From Methanogenium marinum (GTDB lineage Archaea; Halobacteriota; Methanomicrobia; Methanomicrobiales; Methanomicrobiaceae): a DNA stretch of 64,000 nucleotides. Position numbers and translations under genes: made by a program. Position 1 is the first letter of the stretch, and every line of letters begins with the position of its first letter. The DNA lies in the NCBI RefSeq assembly GCF_028912405.1, contig NZ_JAKELO010000002.1, positions 2,055,276 to 2,119,275 of the forward strand, written 5' to 3'. Under the pieces are notes generated by a model, which saw nothing but the letters and a program-made list of their open reading frames with translations, was not told the origin of the DNA and ran no database searches. Shown piece after piece: positions 24,060 to 32,726 of the stretch.

Positions 24060-26813
24060 ATGGGTTTCTTCAGGCGGTCCGGACAATCACTTGAACAATG
24101 CATAGAGAAGCATGAATACCAGTGTATTGTTCAAATTTCCCTGAAAGGGACGGGTGATAGCGCCGCAGCGGTAAATGCTCTTTTATTTTTTGGTACGAGT
24201 GAAACTCAGTCTCTTGCTGATGTATTTGATAGTCTGAATGAACGTGATATGATGGATGTGGCGCGGGCTATTGTGCAGTCCGGGGGACCATGTCATCCGG
24301 CTGTTCTTGCGCTTGCCAGATCTGCTGGTAATGGATTTGGACGCTCACTTGGTCGTGCTGTCATGCGCTGTGGTGAAGATGCCTTTGATGTTCTGGTGGC
24401 CCACACTGGTGGTGAAGATCAGAATGCACGACTGGGGGCTATCTGTCTGCTTGGGTTTATTGGAAAAACCGGTATCCCGGTTTTAAAAGGGATTTTATAT
24501 CGTGCAGATGGAGAAGATCAGCGCACAGCAGCCAGGTGCCTTCAGCGTCTTGAATGGACACCGGAAAAACCTGAGGAAAAACCGATGTTTTTCTTTTTGT
24601 GTGACGACTGGGAGGAGCTTGTTCGGCTAAAAGAACGGGCACTCCCCCTTTTGTTTTCTCTGGTAAAGAAGGATGATCCAACTCTCAGAAGGAATGCTAT
24701 ACGGGCGATGGGGAAAATTGGCGACGGTCGGGTTGTATCTGTCATTATGCCTTATGTGGATGACTGTGACCCGGAAGTCCGTATTGCAGCCGTCACTGCA
24801 CTCGTCCGGTATGATACTCCTGAGATAGAACGGTGCCTTGTGGGTGCCCTGAACCATACTGATTCACAGATTCGTATTGATGCGGCACATGCACTGAAAC
24901 GAAAAGGCTGGAGTCCCCGGACAGAAGGTGAACAGATCCGGTATACAATTGCCTGTGGGAACTGGGATGCAGTTATCAGGCTTGGAGATCGGCTTATTCC
25001 GGATCTCATACGGATTGTGCGTTCTGGTGATAATGAATGGATGGGTGCAGTATATGCCCTTGCAGGACTGGGTCCTGATGCGGCACAGGAACTGCAGATT
25101 ATTCTGCCGTCACTTCCGGATTCGCAGCAGCAGGAGATTGTCAGTGTCTTTAGGACAGTTGTAGAAAAAAACCGAATAAAACGTGAAAATCTTCAAAAAG
25201 AGCAAAAATTAGAGTTGCAGAAGCAGGAAGATGAGAGAAATAAGAAATTAAAAGAGAAAGAATCCAAGGGCCCCTCAGATAAAGAGATATGGGATGCTCA
25301 GAAACGGGTTATGGAAGGATTTAAGTGGCTGAGACTGCAAAAAGTCGCCACCGAACAGATATATGCGATAATCAGTGAGGGCGTGGAAGTCCATAATATA
25401 TCTTTTGAAATGGCGGTTGCGGCCCTGTCATCGAAGGACGAAGCCATCCGCGCTGCAGCAATAGATGTCCTTTCAATGAAAGGAGAACGCGCCAATCCGT
25501 ATATCATGAAGGCTGCCTATGACGCAAGTTCGATTGTACGGAGCGCAGTTGCAGATTCAATTGGATTCACTGCACAGGCATCAATGATGAAGGTGCTCTC
25601 CCTTCTTTCGAAGGATCTTGTCGTTGATGTGCGTCTTGCCACAGTCAGGGCCCTTCAGATGATGAATAACGAGCGTGCGTTCCCGTACATTGTAAATCTC
25701 TTCTCCGATGAGGATGCAATGGTCCGTGATGCTGCAGCACATGCAGCGGCAACATATGGGCGGTTTGGTCTTCCTGTTCTTCTCAGGTCACTTCAGGTGG
25801 AGGACTCCGAAATCCGTATTGCTGCGGCAGCGGCTCTGGGCGAGATATGCGATATTCGTTCACTGCCATTTCTTTTGCCTCACCTGGGTGAACCTGATCA
25901 AAGGGTGAGGGATGTAATACGGGCAGCGATTGTGCAGCATGATTATCGGGCCATAGAGCCACTGCAGGAGTTTATTGAGGAAGCTGATGGTGATGCAAAG
26001 AATGCTGCTCTTCTGGCCCTATATGAGATTAATCCGGATCTTGCAGGAGAGAAAGGTGTAGGCAGTCAGATTTTTGAAGAAGCGTTAGCAGTTACTGATA
26101 GTAGTGGTACGACCCCTGTTTCTTCTGTCCGTTCATTCCTTTCTGGAAAGAAAAAGGGTGTCTCTGGCAAAGGAGAAGTGAAAACGGCAGATGCAGGGCC
26201 TGCATCCGATGCACCGGGATATGATGAAATATCCGGAGGTACGTTTGACTCACAGAATGTACATCTGGATTCCCGCACCTGTGAGGAACTGGTGCTTCGT
26301 ATTGAGGAAGGGGAAGAGTCTCTCTCCTCTGCTCTTCTGGTTGATCTGTATGACGATAAGAGCAGTCTGAAAACGGATCTTATCTCTGCAATGAAGGGAA
26401 GTGACCGGGAGTTTGCGATGCATGCTGCGACCCTTCTCTCAAAGATTGGCTGGTCACCTGATGGTAGTGGGGAAGAGACACTCTTTTTGCTTGCTACCGG
26501 TAATATTGCTGAACTGAAAAAGGGTGGTGACAGTACCGCCCAAATTCTTTCAGGAATGGTGCAGACGATGCCTCCTTCTGTGCAGAATACCATTGTTGAT
26601 GTACTCTCCGGTATCCGTGGGAAGGATGGTGTTATCGGTCTGGCTCAGATTGTGTCTGGTGATTCCGGTGCAATCTCTGATGCAGCAGCAGAATCGCTTT
26701 TGGAGATGGATGTGGATGTAGTGCCTTTCATTCGTGAATTTGCTGCATCAAAGGATGGTGTAGGGAAACGTCGTCTCCTGAAAATCATCCGGAAAATTGA
26801 AGGAGGACAATAA
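24060..26813 (+). CDS. Giant HEAT-repeat protein (917 aa)
   Basis: A cytoplasmic helical-repeat protein with two HEAT arrays. The first (about residues 60-370) has units such as PTLRRNAIRAMGKIGDGRVV and PEVRIAAVTALVRYD; the second (about 440-680) has MVRDAAAHAAATYG and EIRIAAAAALGEICDIRSLP. A charged coiled coil (about 370-410, rich in Lys, Glu and Gln) joins them. A Ser/Gly-rich linker near 690-740 leads to a C-terminal helical region. HEAT arrays bind other proteins; no enzyme domain is seen. It is 5 bases after the UspA gene and directly abuts the exported protein at 26815, so it probably works with them, perhaps in a stress-linked membrane system. This is inference. Confidence 0.85.
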   Translation: MGFFRRSGQSLEQCIEKHEYQCIVQISLKGTGDSAAAVNALLFFGTSETQSLADVFDSLNERDMMDVARAIVQSGGPCHPAVLALARSAGNGFGRSLGRAVMRCGEDAFDVLVAHTGGEDQNARLGAICLLGFIGKTGIPVLKGILYRADGEDQRTAARCLQRLEWTPEKPEEKPMFFFLCDDWEELVRLKERALPLLFSLVKKDDPTLRRNAIRAMGKIGDGRVVSVIMPYVDDCDPEVRIAAVTALVRYDTPEIERCLVGALNHTDSQIRIDAAHALKRKGWSPRTEGEQIRYTIACGNWDAVIRLGDRLIPDLIRIVRSGDNEWMGAVYALAGLGPDAAQELQIILPSLPDSQQQEIVSVFRTVVEKNRIKRENLQKEQKLELQKQEDERNKKLKEKESKGPSDKEIWDAQKRVMEGFKWLRLQKVATEQIYAIISEGVEVHNISFEMAVAALSSKDEAIRAAAIDVLSMKGERANPYIMKAAYDASSIVRSAVADSIGFTAQASMMKVLSLLSKDLVVDVRLATVRALQMMNNERAFPYIVNLFSDEDAMVRDAAAHAAATYGRFGLPVLLRSLQVEDSEIRIAAAAALGEICDIRSLPFLLPHLGEPDQRVRDVIRAAIVQHDYRAIEPLQEFIEEADGDAKNAALLALYEINPDLAGEKGVGSQIFEEALAVTDSSGTTPVSSVRSFLSGKKKGVSGKGEVKTADAGPASDAPGYDEISGGTFDSQNVHLDSRTCEELVLRIEEGEESLSSALLVDLYDDKSSLKTDLISAMKGSDREFAMHAATLLSKIGWSPDGSGEETLFLLATGNIAELKKGGDSTAQILSGMVQTMPPSVQNTIVDVLSGIRGKDGVIGLAQIVSGDSGAISDAAAESLLEMDVDVVPFIREFAASKDGVGKRRLLKIIRKIEGGQ

Positions 26814-26814
26814 T

Positions 26815-28056
26815 TTGGGGTCAAAAAAAAGATGCATACAAAAATTACGTTCCGGATCTGTGTATGCAGGTCTGCTTTTGATTGTGTGCTGGTTTTGTAT
26901 ACTTCCCGGAGCCGCTTTTACCGTTACTGCCGGTCCTTCCCTTGAGCCGGATGAACAGGCAGTACTGGGGGACACGGTTTCTGCGGATATAGAAATTATC
27001 TATGACGTTTCTTCGATGAGTGAGTATATTACAGCGTATACTGATCTTGGGTCTGCATCGTGGGATGCGGTTATCATTGAAGATGGCCGTGAGATGCCTC
27101 TTGGTTCCCGGAGTGGTCGGTATCTGACGGTAACCGGTTTTGAGTTGTATAATCCGGGTTCGTCAGTAACGAAACTGCAGGTTCACCTTGAAGGGGTTGT
27201 GCCCGATTACCTGGCTGGTTCCGGTGTGGCAGAAGTTCTCTCTCTTGGACACATTGCCGGGGATGGTTCAACCATTCTTGATTCTGTCTCTAAAAATATT
27301 ACCATCATTGATCTGGCGGAAGTGGATGCAATGCGGACAGAAACAGAGAATGATCTCTTCCGTTTTGAAGAAGAGATCAATGCTGCATATCGTGCAGGAA
27401 CTGACACATCGGCAGCAGAAGAGGTAGCAGCTGATGTCCGTGATCTTATTGAAGCCTCCCGTGAGATGGATATACAGAGTGCTTATACTGCTCTTTCAAA
27501 AGCACAGATTCTCCTCACTGCTGAATGGACAACACTTACCGACTCTGTAACACAGGACTATTTCCTGGATGCCCGTGAGATGATAGCAGCGATTGAACCT
27601 GCGATAGCAGAGTACGAAAATGCCGGCGGGGTTGATGAACAGGGAATTCTCATTGTTCTCTCATACCGTGATAACGCTGAGATGCTTCTTGTCCTGGCAG
27701 AAGAGAAAAAGACCTCCGGGGATGATGCCGGTGCACAGCAGTATGCAGAAGATGCCTATAAAAAAGCCGATGAGGCAATGGTATATCTTGCGGATATGTA
27801 TACGGAGGCAGGACTGACACTGAGGGGCTACACACCTGGTGTAACCAGCTCCCGTTCTTCTTTGGATGTAACTTCAGTTCCTGCCACTCAGACATTATCG
27901 CTGCCGGATTTCATGGATTCCGGGGGGGAAGATGGCTTTGGCGGGATTGATGTCGGAGGAACCATTACATTTTTCCAGGTCATTATTGACGGATTCTGGA
28001 GTTTTGCTGATATAATCCAGAATGTATCTGAAGCATTCTCCGGAATTGGGAATTAA
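26815..28056 (+). CDS. Exported helical protein of unknown function
   Basis: A 413-aa protein starting with TTG 26815, which is 8 bases after AGGAGG located at the end of the HEAT gene; the coupling makes this start convincing. The N-terminus is a signal peptide (GSKKRCIQKLRSG, then a hydrophobic stretch, cleavage near AAFT). Residues 30-160 are beta-rich and resemble a surface domain (VTAGPSLEPDEQAVLGD); residues 165-350 are mostly helical and Ala/Glu-rich. No C-terminal membrane anchor is clear, although IDGFWSFADIIQNVSEAF at the end is amphipathic. It is the last gene of the UspA-HEAT operon; the function is unknown. Confidence 0.72.
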   Translation: MGSKKRCIQKLRSGSVYAGLLLIVCWFCILPGAAFTVTAGPSLEPDEQAVLGDTVSADIEIIYDVSSMSEYITAYTDLGSASWDAVIIEDGREMPLGSRSGRYLTVTGFELYNPGSSVTKLQVHLEGVVPDYLAGSGVAEVLSLGHIAGDGSTILDSVSKNITIIDLAEVDAMRTETENDLFRFEEEINAAYRAGTDTSAAEEVAADVRDLIEASREMDIQSAYTALSKAQILLTAEWTTLTDSVTQDYFLDAREMIAAIEPAIAEYENAGGVDEQGILIVLSYRDNAEMLLVLAEEKKTSGDDAGAQQYAEDAYKKADEAMVYLADMYTEAGLTLRGYTPGVTSSRSSLDVTSVPATQTLSLPDFMDSGGEDGFGGIDVGGTITFFQVIIDGFWSFADIIQNVSEAFSGIGN

Positions 28057-28086
28057 TGGCACAAAAAAAATAGGAACCGAATTATT

Positions 28087-28977
28087 TCACTCTTTTTTCA
28101 GACCTTCTGCAAGTGCCATTATGTCCCATGCGACTGACTCTCGCCGGGTGCGTGAACCCATCCTTGTGTCAACATGGAGGGCACCATCAAAGGCGAGAGG
28201 GTCACGGGCATCCATGAGATAAAGGTCGGTGAACTGGTCATAGGCAGGACATTCGGCTACGGCGTCCGGGGTATATGCTCTCATTTCAGGTGTCGTGCTC
28301 CGTTCTCCGGTAAATGGGACAAATGAAATGACGGGGACCTCTTTGAGGGCTTCCACGATTCCTCTGCACATTAATGCAGGCATGATGCCAGTGACCGGCC
28401 TGCCGGGTCCGATGATCACAACATCACTGTTACGGATTGTTTCAATCGATTCTGTGCTTGCATGAGGGATACTGTCTGGCGGGGCATGAATTGCACATGC
28501 ATGAGTGTCATCACTATATGTGGTCCTGTATCGGGTGAGGGGCATTCGTCCGGACGGGGTGGTAACGGACCATCCGCCGATAGTCTCGGAGGCCGGGAGA
28601 ATGTGTGCCATAATTCCATATGTCTGGTTGATGGCAATGGTCACATCAGTAAGGCATTCTTTTTTGAGTCTCTCTGCCCGGGAGATGTGCAGGGCACGTT
28701 CCTGGTCTCCCACTGGTTGTGGCTCTTCTGTTCCGAGGCGTATGAGGGCACGATGTGTTGTACAGGTATCTCCCTGGATGCCATGCCATGTTTTGGTGTT
28801 GAGGATGCCTGCAAAGAGAAATGTCAGCGTGTCAAGATCGCGGGCAAAACAGCCGCATGGTGATTCTTCTGCATCTGCAGCAGTTGTGATGACAGAAATT
28901 GCTGAATCATCCATGAATGAACGGAATCCTTCAATGAGGCGGGCAGATTTTCTCCCGGCTGATATGAAGGTGATCAT
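28087..28977 (-). CDS. Divergent CofD paralogue with degenerate substrate motif
   Basis: A 296-aa protein related to 2-phospho-L-lactate transferase CofD over its whole length: same start MITFISAG, the DLDTLTFLFAGILN block, VVIIGPGRPVTGIMPAL, and a C-terminal LYLMDARDPLAFDGALHVDT. The loop that in CofD reads SGGTGTPKL is SAGRKSARL here, and the NTAEDMW block is TTAADAEES, so the cofactor-binding site has changed. It overlaps the membrane protein gene by 4 bases (ATGA) and lies two genes downstream of true cofD. It may have a different substrate or be a catalytically weak partner of CofD. Confidence 0.78.
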   Translation of the reverse strand: MITFISAGRKSARLIEGFRSFMDDSAISVITTAADAEESPCGCFARDLDTLTFLFAGILNTKTWHGIQGDTCTTHRALIRLGTEEPQPVGDQERALHISRAERLKKECLTDVTIAINQTYGIMAHILPASETIGGWSVTTPSGRMPLTRYRTTYSDDTHACAIHAPPDSIPHASTESIETIRNSDVVIIGPGRPVTGIMPALMCRGIVEALKEVPVISFVPFTGERSTTPEMRAYTPDAVAECPAYDQFTDLYLMDARDPLAFDGALHVDTRMGSRTRRESVAWDIMALAEGLKKE

Positions 28978-29978
28978 GCTACTCCGGATATATTTTCCAT
29001 GTCAGGCGAGGGGAGATCCGGCAAAAGAGTGTATCTTTCATCGAAATCCCCGATGACATAGAGTGAATAGGTGCGCAAAAACGTCACAAACGGGACACTT
29101 GCCATCAGTCCGCAGAAGGTAACGAGTGCAAGATATACTGCGAACAGAAGTCCCATTGCAGCCAGAGATATGTTTTGTGGCCCGCCTGCGGCGATAAGGA
29201 TTCCCATCAGGGGAATGCCTGCTCCAATCCCCACGACTACCATCACAAGGGAGAGGATGATACTGACGCAGATGGCGAGGATGAGTTTCATAATAATATA
29301 GATTGCTGCCTCCGTTTTTTCCGTGCTAAAAAGATGCAGGCACTGTTGCCATCCTGCAATAACACCACACCGGTCGATGTTCATGATGGGTACAACAAAA
29401 TCCGTTGTCAGCATCAGGATGATGAGATAGGGAACGAGGAGGATGAACATCAGTATGGCAAATATCAGAATTGTTCCTGCCAGTGCGGGATCCGAATTTA
29501 TGGTGCCCAGAAGGGGAGCAAACAGGAGATACGCAAGTATCAGACATATGCCAAAGAAGAGCGCTGAGAGAAAAAAAAGAAATGCAAAATACTGGATGCC
29601 GGGCCCGGTACTTTCACGGAAGTATGTTCGTATCCGAATATTCCCTGCACCCAGTGCTTTAACAAATATAAACTGGAATATCCCGTTCAAAAGGAGATAA
29701 ACGAGGCCAATGCAGAGAAGAATGCCTGCAATTAAAAGCAGGGATGAGAGAAGGGCATCATTGTTCTGTGGGATAAAAGAACTGAGATATTGACCGTCTC
29801 CACTATTTTCCGGTGAAAGAGTGCCTGATGAAAACTGTGCGCCACCTGCTGCACCTCCTACAAAGAGGGCAATGAGTGCCAGACGAAGCCAGATTCCAAA
29901 GTCAAACGGAATGAGAATGGATTTTGTCATGGCAACAGCTCGATCAATCTCACGAAATGCGAAGTGTTCCTGTGTCAT
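28974..29978 (-). CDS. Multi-pass membrane protein between two cofD genes
   Basis: An unrecognised 334-aa integral membrane protein with about six helices (segments beginning near IWLRLALIALFVGG, LLSSLLLIAGILLCIGLVYLL, FAFLFFLSALFFGICLIL, LAGTILIFAILMFILL, IYIIMKLILAICVSIIL and LLFAVYLALVTFCGL). The start ATG 29978 has AGGA a few bases upstream and lies 13 bases after the cofD stop. A soluble tail ends with YTLLPDLPSPDMENISGVA. Similar glycerophosphodiester-type or DUF7544-like archaeal membrane proteins exist, but I cannot assign it. It is sandwiched in one operon with cofD and its paralogue. Confidence 0.7.
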   Translation of the reverse strand: MTQEHFAFREIDRAVAMTKSILIPFDFGIWLRLALIALFVGGAAGGAQFSSGTLSPENSGDGQYLSSFIPQNNDALLSSLLLIAGILLCIGLVYLLLNGIFQFIFVKALGAGNIRIRTYFRESTGPGIQYFAFLFFLSALFFGICLILAYLLFAPLLGTINSDPALAGTILIFAILMFILLVPYLIILMLTTDFVVPIMNIDRCGVIAGWQQCLHLFSTEKTEAAIYIIMKLILAICVSIILSLVMVVVGIGAGIPLMGILIAAGGPQNISLAAMGLLFAVYLALVTFCGLMASVPFVTFLRTYSLYVIGDFDERYTLLPDLPSPDMENISGVA

Positions 29979-29991
29979 GAATTCCTGTAGT

Positions 29992-30897
29992 CTATCTTTC
30001 CGTGTCAATGATTTGCTGAATGCTTTCTGCAAGTGCCAGGGTAACTTCTTTGTCTGTCATGAGGGTGTCGAGACGGACAGCCCCTTCTATTGCGACAGGG
30101 TCACGGATGTCCTGAACAAATATATTTGTGAATTCCCGGTAGAGATCAAAGGTTGCCTGCCCGTTAGGTGCCATGCCCCAGGCCATCATCAGTTCTGCAG
30201 CAGGCCCGCTCACTGGCGCATCACCAATAAACGGGCTTATCACTATTACAAACTGTTCTTTGAGCGCGTCTTTTACTCCGTCACATTCAAGAATTGGTGA
30301 GATACTGGTCACAGGATTTGATGGTCCGATGATAACTGCATCAGCATCACGGATTGCCTTTAATACCTGTTCTGTTGCTTTGGGTATTTCGCTGCATCTC
30401 CGGATAACGGCGTCAACAGGGATACCTCCCTTTTGGCCAACCCAGTATTCCTGGAAGTGCATCTCCGTGCCATCGCTCTGGATACACGTTGTCACTTCAG
30501 TGTCACACATGGGGAGAATTGTTGCATCACACTGAAGATGGGAAGATAGATGGCGGGTTGCTTCTGTGAGGGATATTCCCGCGCGGAGCATCTCTGCACG
30601 TGCAATGTTGACTGCGCGGTCCTTATCCCCAAGGGTAACCGGTTCAGGATACCCTATCTTCTCCAGGAAATCACTGGTGACTGTGGTATCATCTTCAATA
30701 CCCCACCACCGATTGGTGTCAAGGAGGTTTGCAAAGAGATACATTACGGTATCAAGGTCTGGTGAGAGGTGACTGCCGGAGAACCACATGTCCTCTGCTG
30801 TGTTTACAACGACTGTCATATCATGGTCTCCTATGAGTGTCCGGAAACCCTGCATAAGTTTCGGGGTACCGGTTCCGCCGGAAAGGAACGTTATCAT
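29992..30897 (-). CDS. cofD: 2-phospho-L-lactate transferase CofD (F420 biosynthesis)
   Basis: A 301-aa protein starting at ATG 30897 with ITFLSGGTGTPKLMQGFR, the substrate loop of CofD; the NTAEDMWFSGSHLSPDLDT block (metal-binding Asp) and VIIGPSNPVTSISPIL are present. CofD joins the phospholactyl guanosine diphosphate precursor to Fo, giving F420-0. The start is fixed by homology; a longer frame up to 31101 would run into the divergent HD gene. The gene is the first of a three-gene minus-strand operon. Other F420 genes are not in this window. Confidence 0.94.
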   Translation of the reverse strand: MITFLSGGTGTPKLMQGFRTLIGDHDMTVVVNTAEDMWFSGSHLSPDLDTVMYLFANLLDTNRWWGIEDDTTVTSDFLEKIGYPEPVTLGDKDRAVNIARAEMLRAGISLTEATRHLSSHLQCDATILPMCDTEVTTCIQSDGTEMHFQEYWVGQKGGIPVDAVIRRCSEIPKATEQVLKAIRDADAVIIGPSNPVTSISPILECDGVKDALKEQFVIVISPFIGDAPVSGPAAELMMAWGMAPNGQATFDLYREFTNIFVQDIRDPVAIEGAVRLDTLMTDKEVTLALAESIQQIIDTER

Positions 30898-30953
30898 GTA
30901 TGACACAATAGTTTTATCACTAAATATATGTTGATTCTTAACCGGAAGCAGAG

Positions 30954-32159
30954 ATGAAGACAATAAAAGACCCTGTACACGGTCATGTCCGTGTATCTGA
31001 TGACCTCCTCCCCCTTCTGGATGCTCCCCATGTTCAACGCCTGCGGTATGTACGGCAGCTTGGGTTTTCCCATCTGGTATATCCTGGTGCAAATCATTCA
31101 CGGTTTGAACATTCTGTCGGGACGATGTATCTGGCAGGCAGCATGGCCCGCGAACTTGGTTTAGATGCTGATGACTGTCTTCTCACAGAAGCGGCTGCGC
31201 TTCTTCATGATATTGGGCATGGACCATTTTCACATGCAACAGAACCGTTGCTTACTGAATTCTGTGGGAGAGGGCATGATGACATAGCACCCCTGCTGAT
31301 TGAGGATCTGGCCCCCATACTTTCCGGAGCAGGATTAGATCCGAATGAGATTGCGGCGATGGTGAACGGCACCCACCGATATGCGGGAATCATACATGGA
31401 GATCTCGATGTTGACCGGATGGATTACCTGATGCGCGATGCACATTACACCGGCGTGCCATACGGGACGGTAGATCCTGATCGGTTGATTCACAGTATTG
31501 CAATAAATGATGAATATGGCTTGTATCTCCGGGAAAGCGGGATCCATTCCGCAGAGTCTCTGCTTCTTGCACGGACACTCATGCGTCCCTCTGTGTATTA
31601 TCATCATGTGTCACGGATTGCAGAGTCAATGATTCTGTTAGCAGGTCTGGAGCATGCCACTGCAGTGGGAGAGGGGGCATACCATGAAATGGTGCGGATG
31701 AATGATTTTTCCTTTATTGCTGCGCTTCTTTCCTCACCTTCAGATGAAGCTGTTACCCTGACACAACGAATTCTTGACCGCCATCTCTACAAACGTGCAA
31801 TCTATGTGGGTCAGGACCAGGTCAATGCAGAGGGATACCGTCAGGGGATCTCAGTTGTTCGGTCACGTGAAATTGCAGGAGAGATCGCTGCAGAGGCAGG
31901 GGTTGATGTGACCACTGTTCTTGTGGACATTCCGGCCTTTCCATCCGAGATGCGGATGGGTGTCAGGGTTGAGGACCATTATGATCTAAAATCCCTTGAA
32001 GAAATCTCTCCCCTGCTGACGGCTTTGAATAAAGCCCGGAGAGGGCAGTGGCGTCTGGGAATCTATACCCTGCCCGGGCAGCAAAATGCTGTTGCGGATG
32101 CAGCAGGCAGGATATTGTCGATCAAAAAGCCAACTAAGCAGGACAGACTAATACTATAG
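30954..32159 (+). CDS. HD-domain phosphohydrolase (SAMHD1/dGTPase-like)
   Basis: A 401-aa HD-superfamily hydrolase. Motifs: HSRFEHSVGTMYLAG (His), AALLHDIGHGPFSHATEP (His-Asp pair) and DVDRMDYLMRDAHYTG (Asp). KTIKDPVHGHVRVSD at the start is typical of the YdhJ/SAMHD1-like branch that acts on dNTPs or other nucleotides. GGAAGC lies just ahead of ATG 30954. The gene is 15 bases upstream of ubiX and divergent from cofD; its cotranscription with the isoprenoid genes may be only positional. Confidence 0.88.
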   Translation: MKTIKDPVHGHVRVSDDLLPLLDAPHVQRLRYVRQLGFSHLVYPGANHSRFEHSVGTMYLAGSMARELGLDADDCLLTEAAALLHDIGHGPFSHATEPLLTEFCGRGHDDIAPLLIEDLAPILSGAGLDPNEIAAMVNGTHRYAGIIHGDLDVDRMDYLMRDAHYTGVPYGTVDPDRLIHSIAINDEYGLYLRESGIHSAESLLLARTLMRPSVYYHHVSRIAESMILLAGLEHATAVGEGAYHEMVRMNDFSFIAALLSSPSDEAVTLTQRILDRHLYKRAIYVGQDQVNAEGYRQGISVVRSREIAGEIAAEAGVDVTTVLVDIPAFPSEMRMGVRVEDHYDLKSLEEISPLLTALNKARRGQWRLGIYTLPGQQNAVADAAGRILSIKKPTKQDRLIL

Positions 32160-32174
32160 GCAGGCCGTTGAAAG

Positions 32175-32726
32175 ATGAATAAAAAATTTGTTGTGGCAGT
32201 TACCGGTGCAAGCGGGATGGTGTATGCACGACGCCTTCTGGACGTTCTCCAGGATAAAGCGGAAGTGCATCTTATTATCTCGGATATTGCACACAAAATT
32301 GCAGAGTTTGAAGGAGTGGATTTTTCCGGGTTTGATGTTGTCTATGCGGACAATGACAATATGTTCGCCGATCTTGCAAGTGGGTCTTTCCGGTATGACG
32401 GGATGGTAATCATCCCATGCAGCATGAAGACACTTGCTGCCATTGCATCCGGATTTTCGGATAATCTGATTACCCGAACCGCGGATGTCTGCCTGAAAGA
32501 GGGGAGAAAATGTATTCTGATGCCGCGTGAGATGCCTCTCTCCCGGATTCACCTGAAGAATATGCTCACCCTTGATGAGGCAGGGGCAACCATCATGGTC
32601 ATCAGCCCGGCATTTTACACACGGCCGCAGTCTATTGAGGATCTTATAGATATGGTGGTGGCCCGCGTTCTTGATCATCTGAATATTGACCATACACTAA
32701 GCAAACGATGGAGTGGTGAATACTAA
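32175..32726 (+). CDS. ubiX: Flavin prenyltransferase UbiX
   Basis: A 183-aa flavoprotein with the GASGMVYARRLLDVL phosphate-binding start and the MVIIPCSMKTLAAIASG and LMPREMPLSRIHLKNM blocks of the UbiX/Pad1 family. It makes prenylated FMN from FMN and dimethylallyl phosphate, the cofactor of UbiD decarboxylases. The last base of its stop overlaps the start of the following ubiD (TAATG), so the enzyme and its client are made together. Confidence 0.94.
   Translation: MNKKFVVAVTGASGMVYARRLLDVLQDKAEVHLIISDIAHKIAEFEGVDFSGFDVVYADNDNMFADLASGSFRYDGMVIIPCSMKTLAAIASGFSDNLITRTADVCLKEGRKCILMPREMPLSRIHLKNMLTLDEAGATIMVISPAFYTRPQSIEDLIDMVVARVLDHLNIDHTLSKRWSGEY

Noticed and set aside
30898-31101. N-terminal extension of cofD
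   Set aside because: The extension has low-complexity Gly/His residues, no homology to CofD, and would overlap the divergent HD gene.
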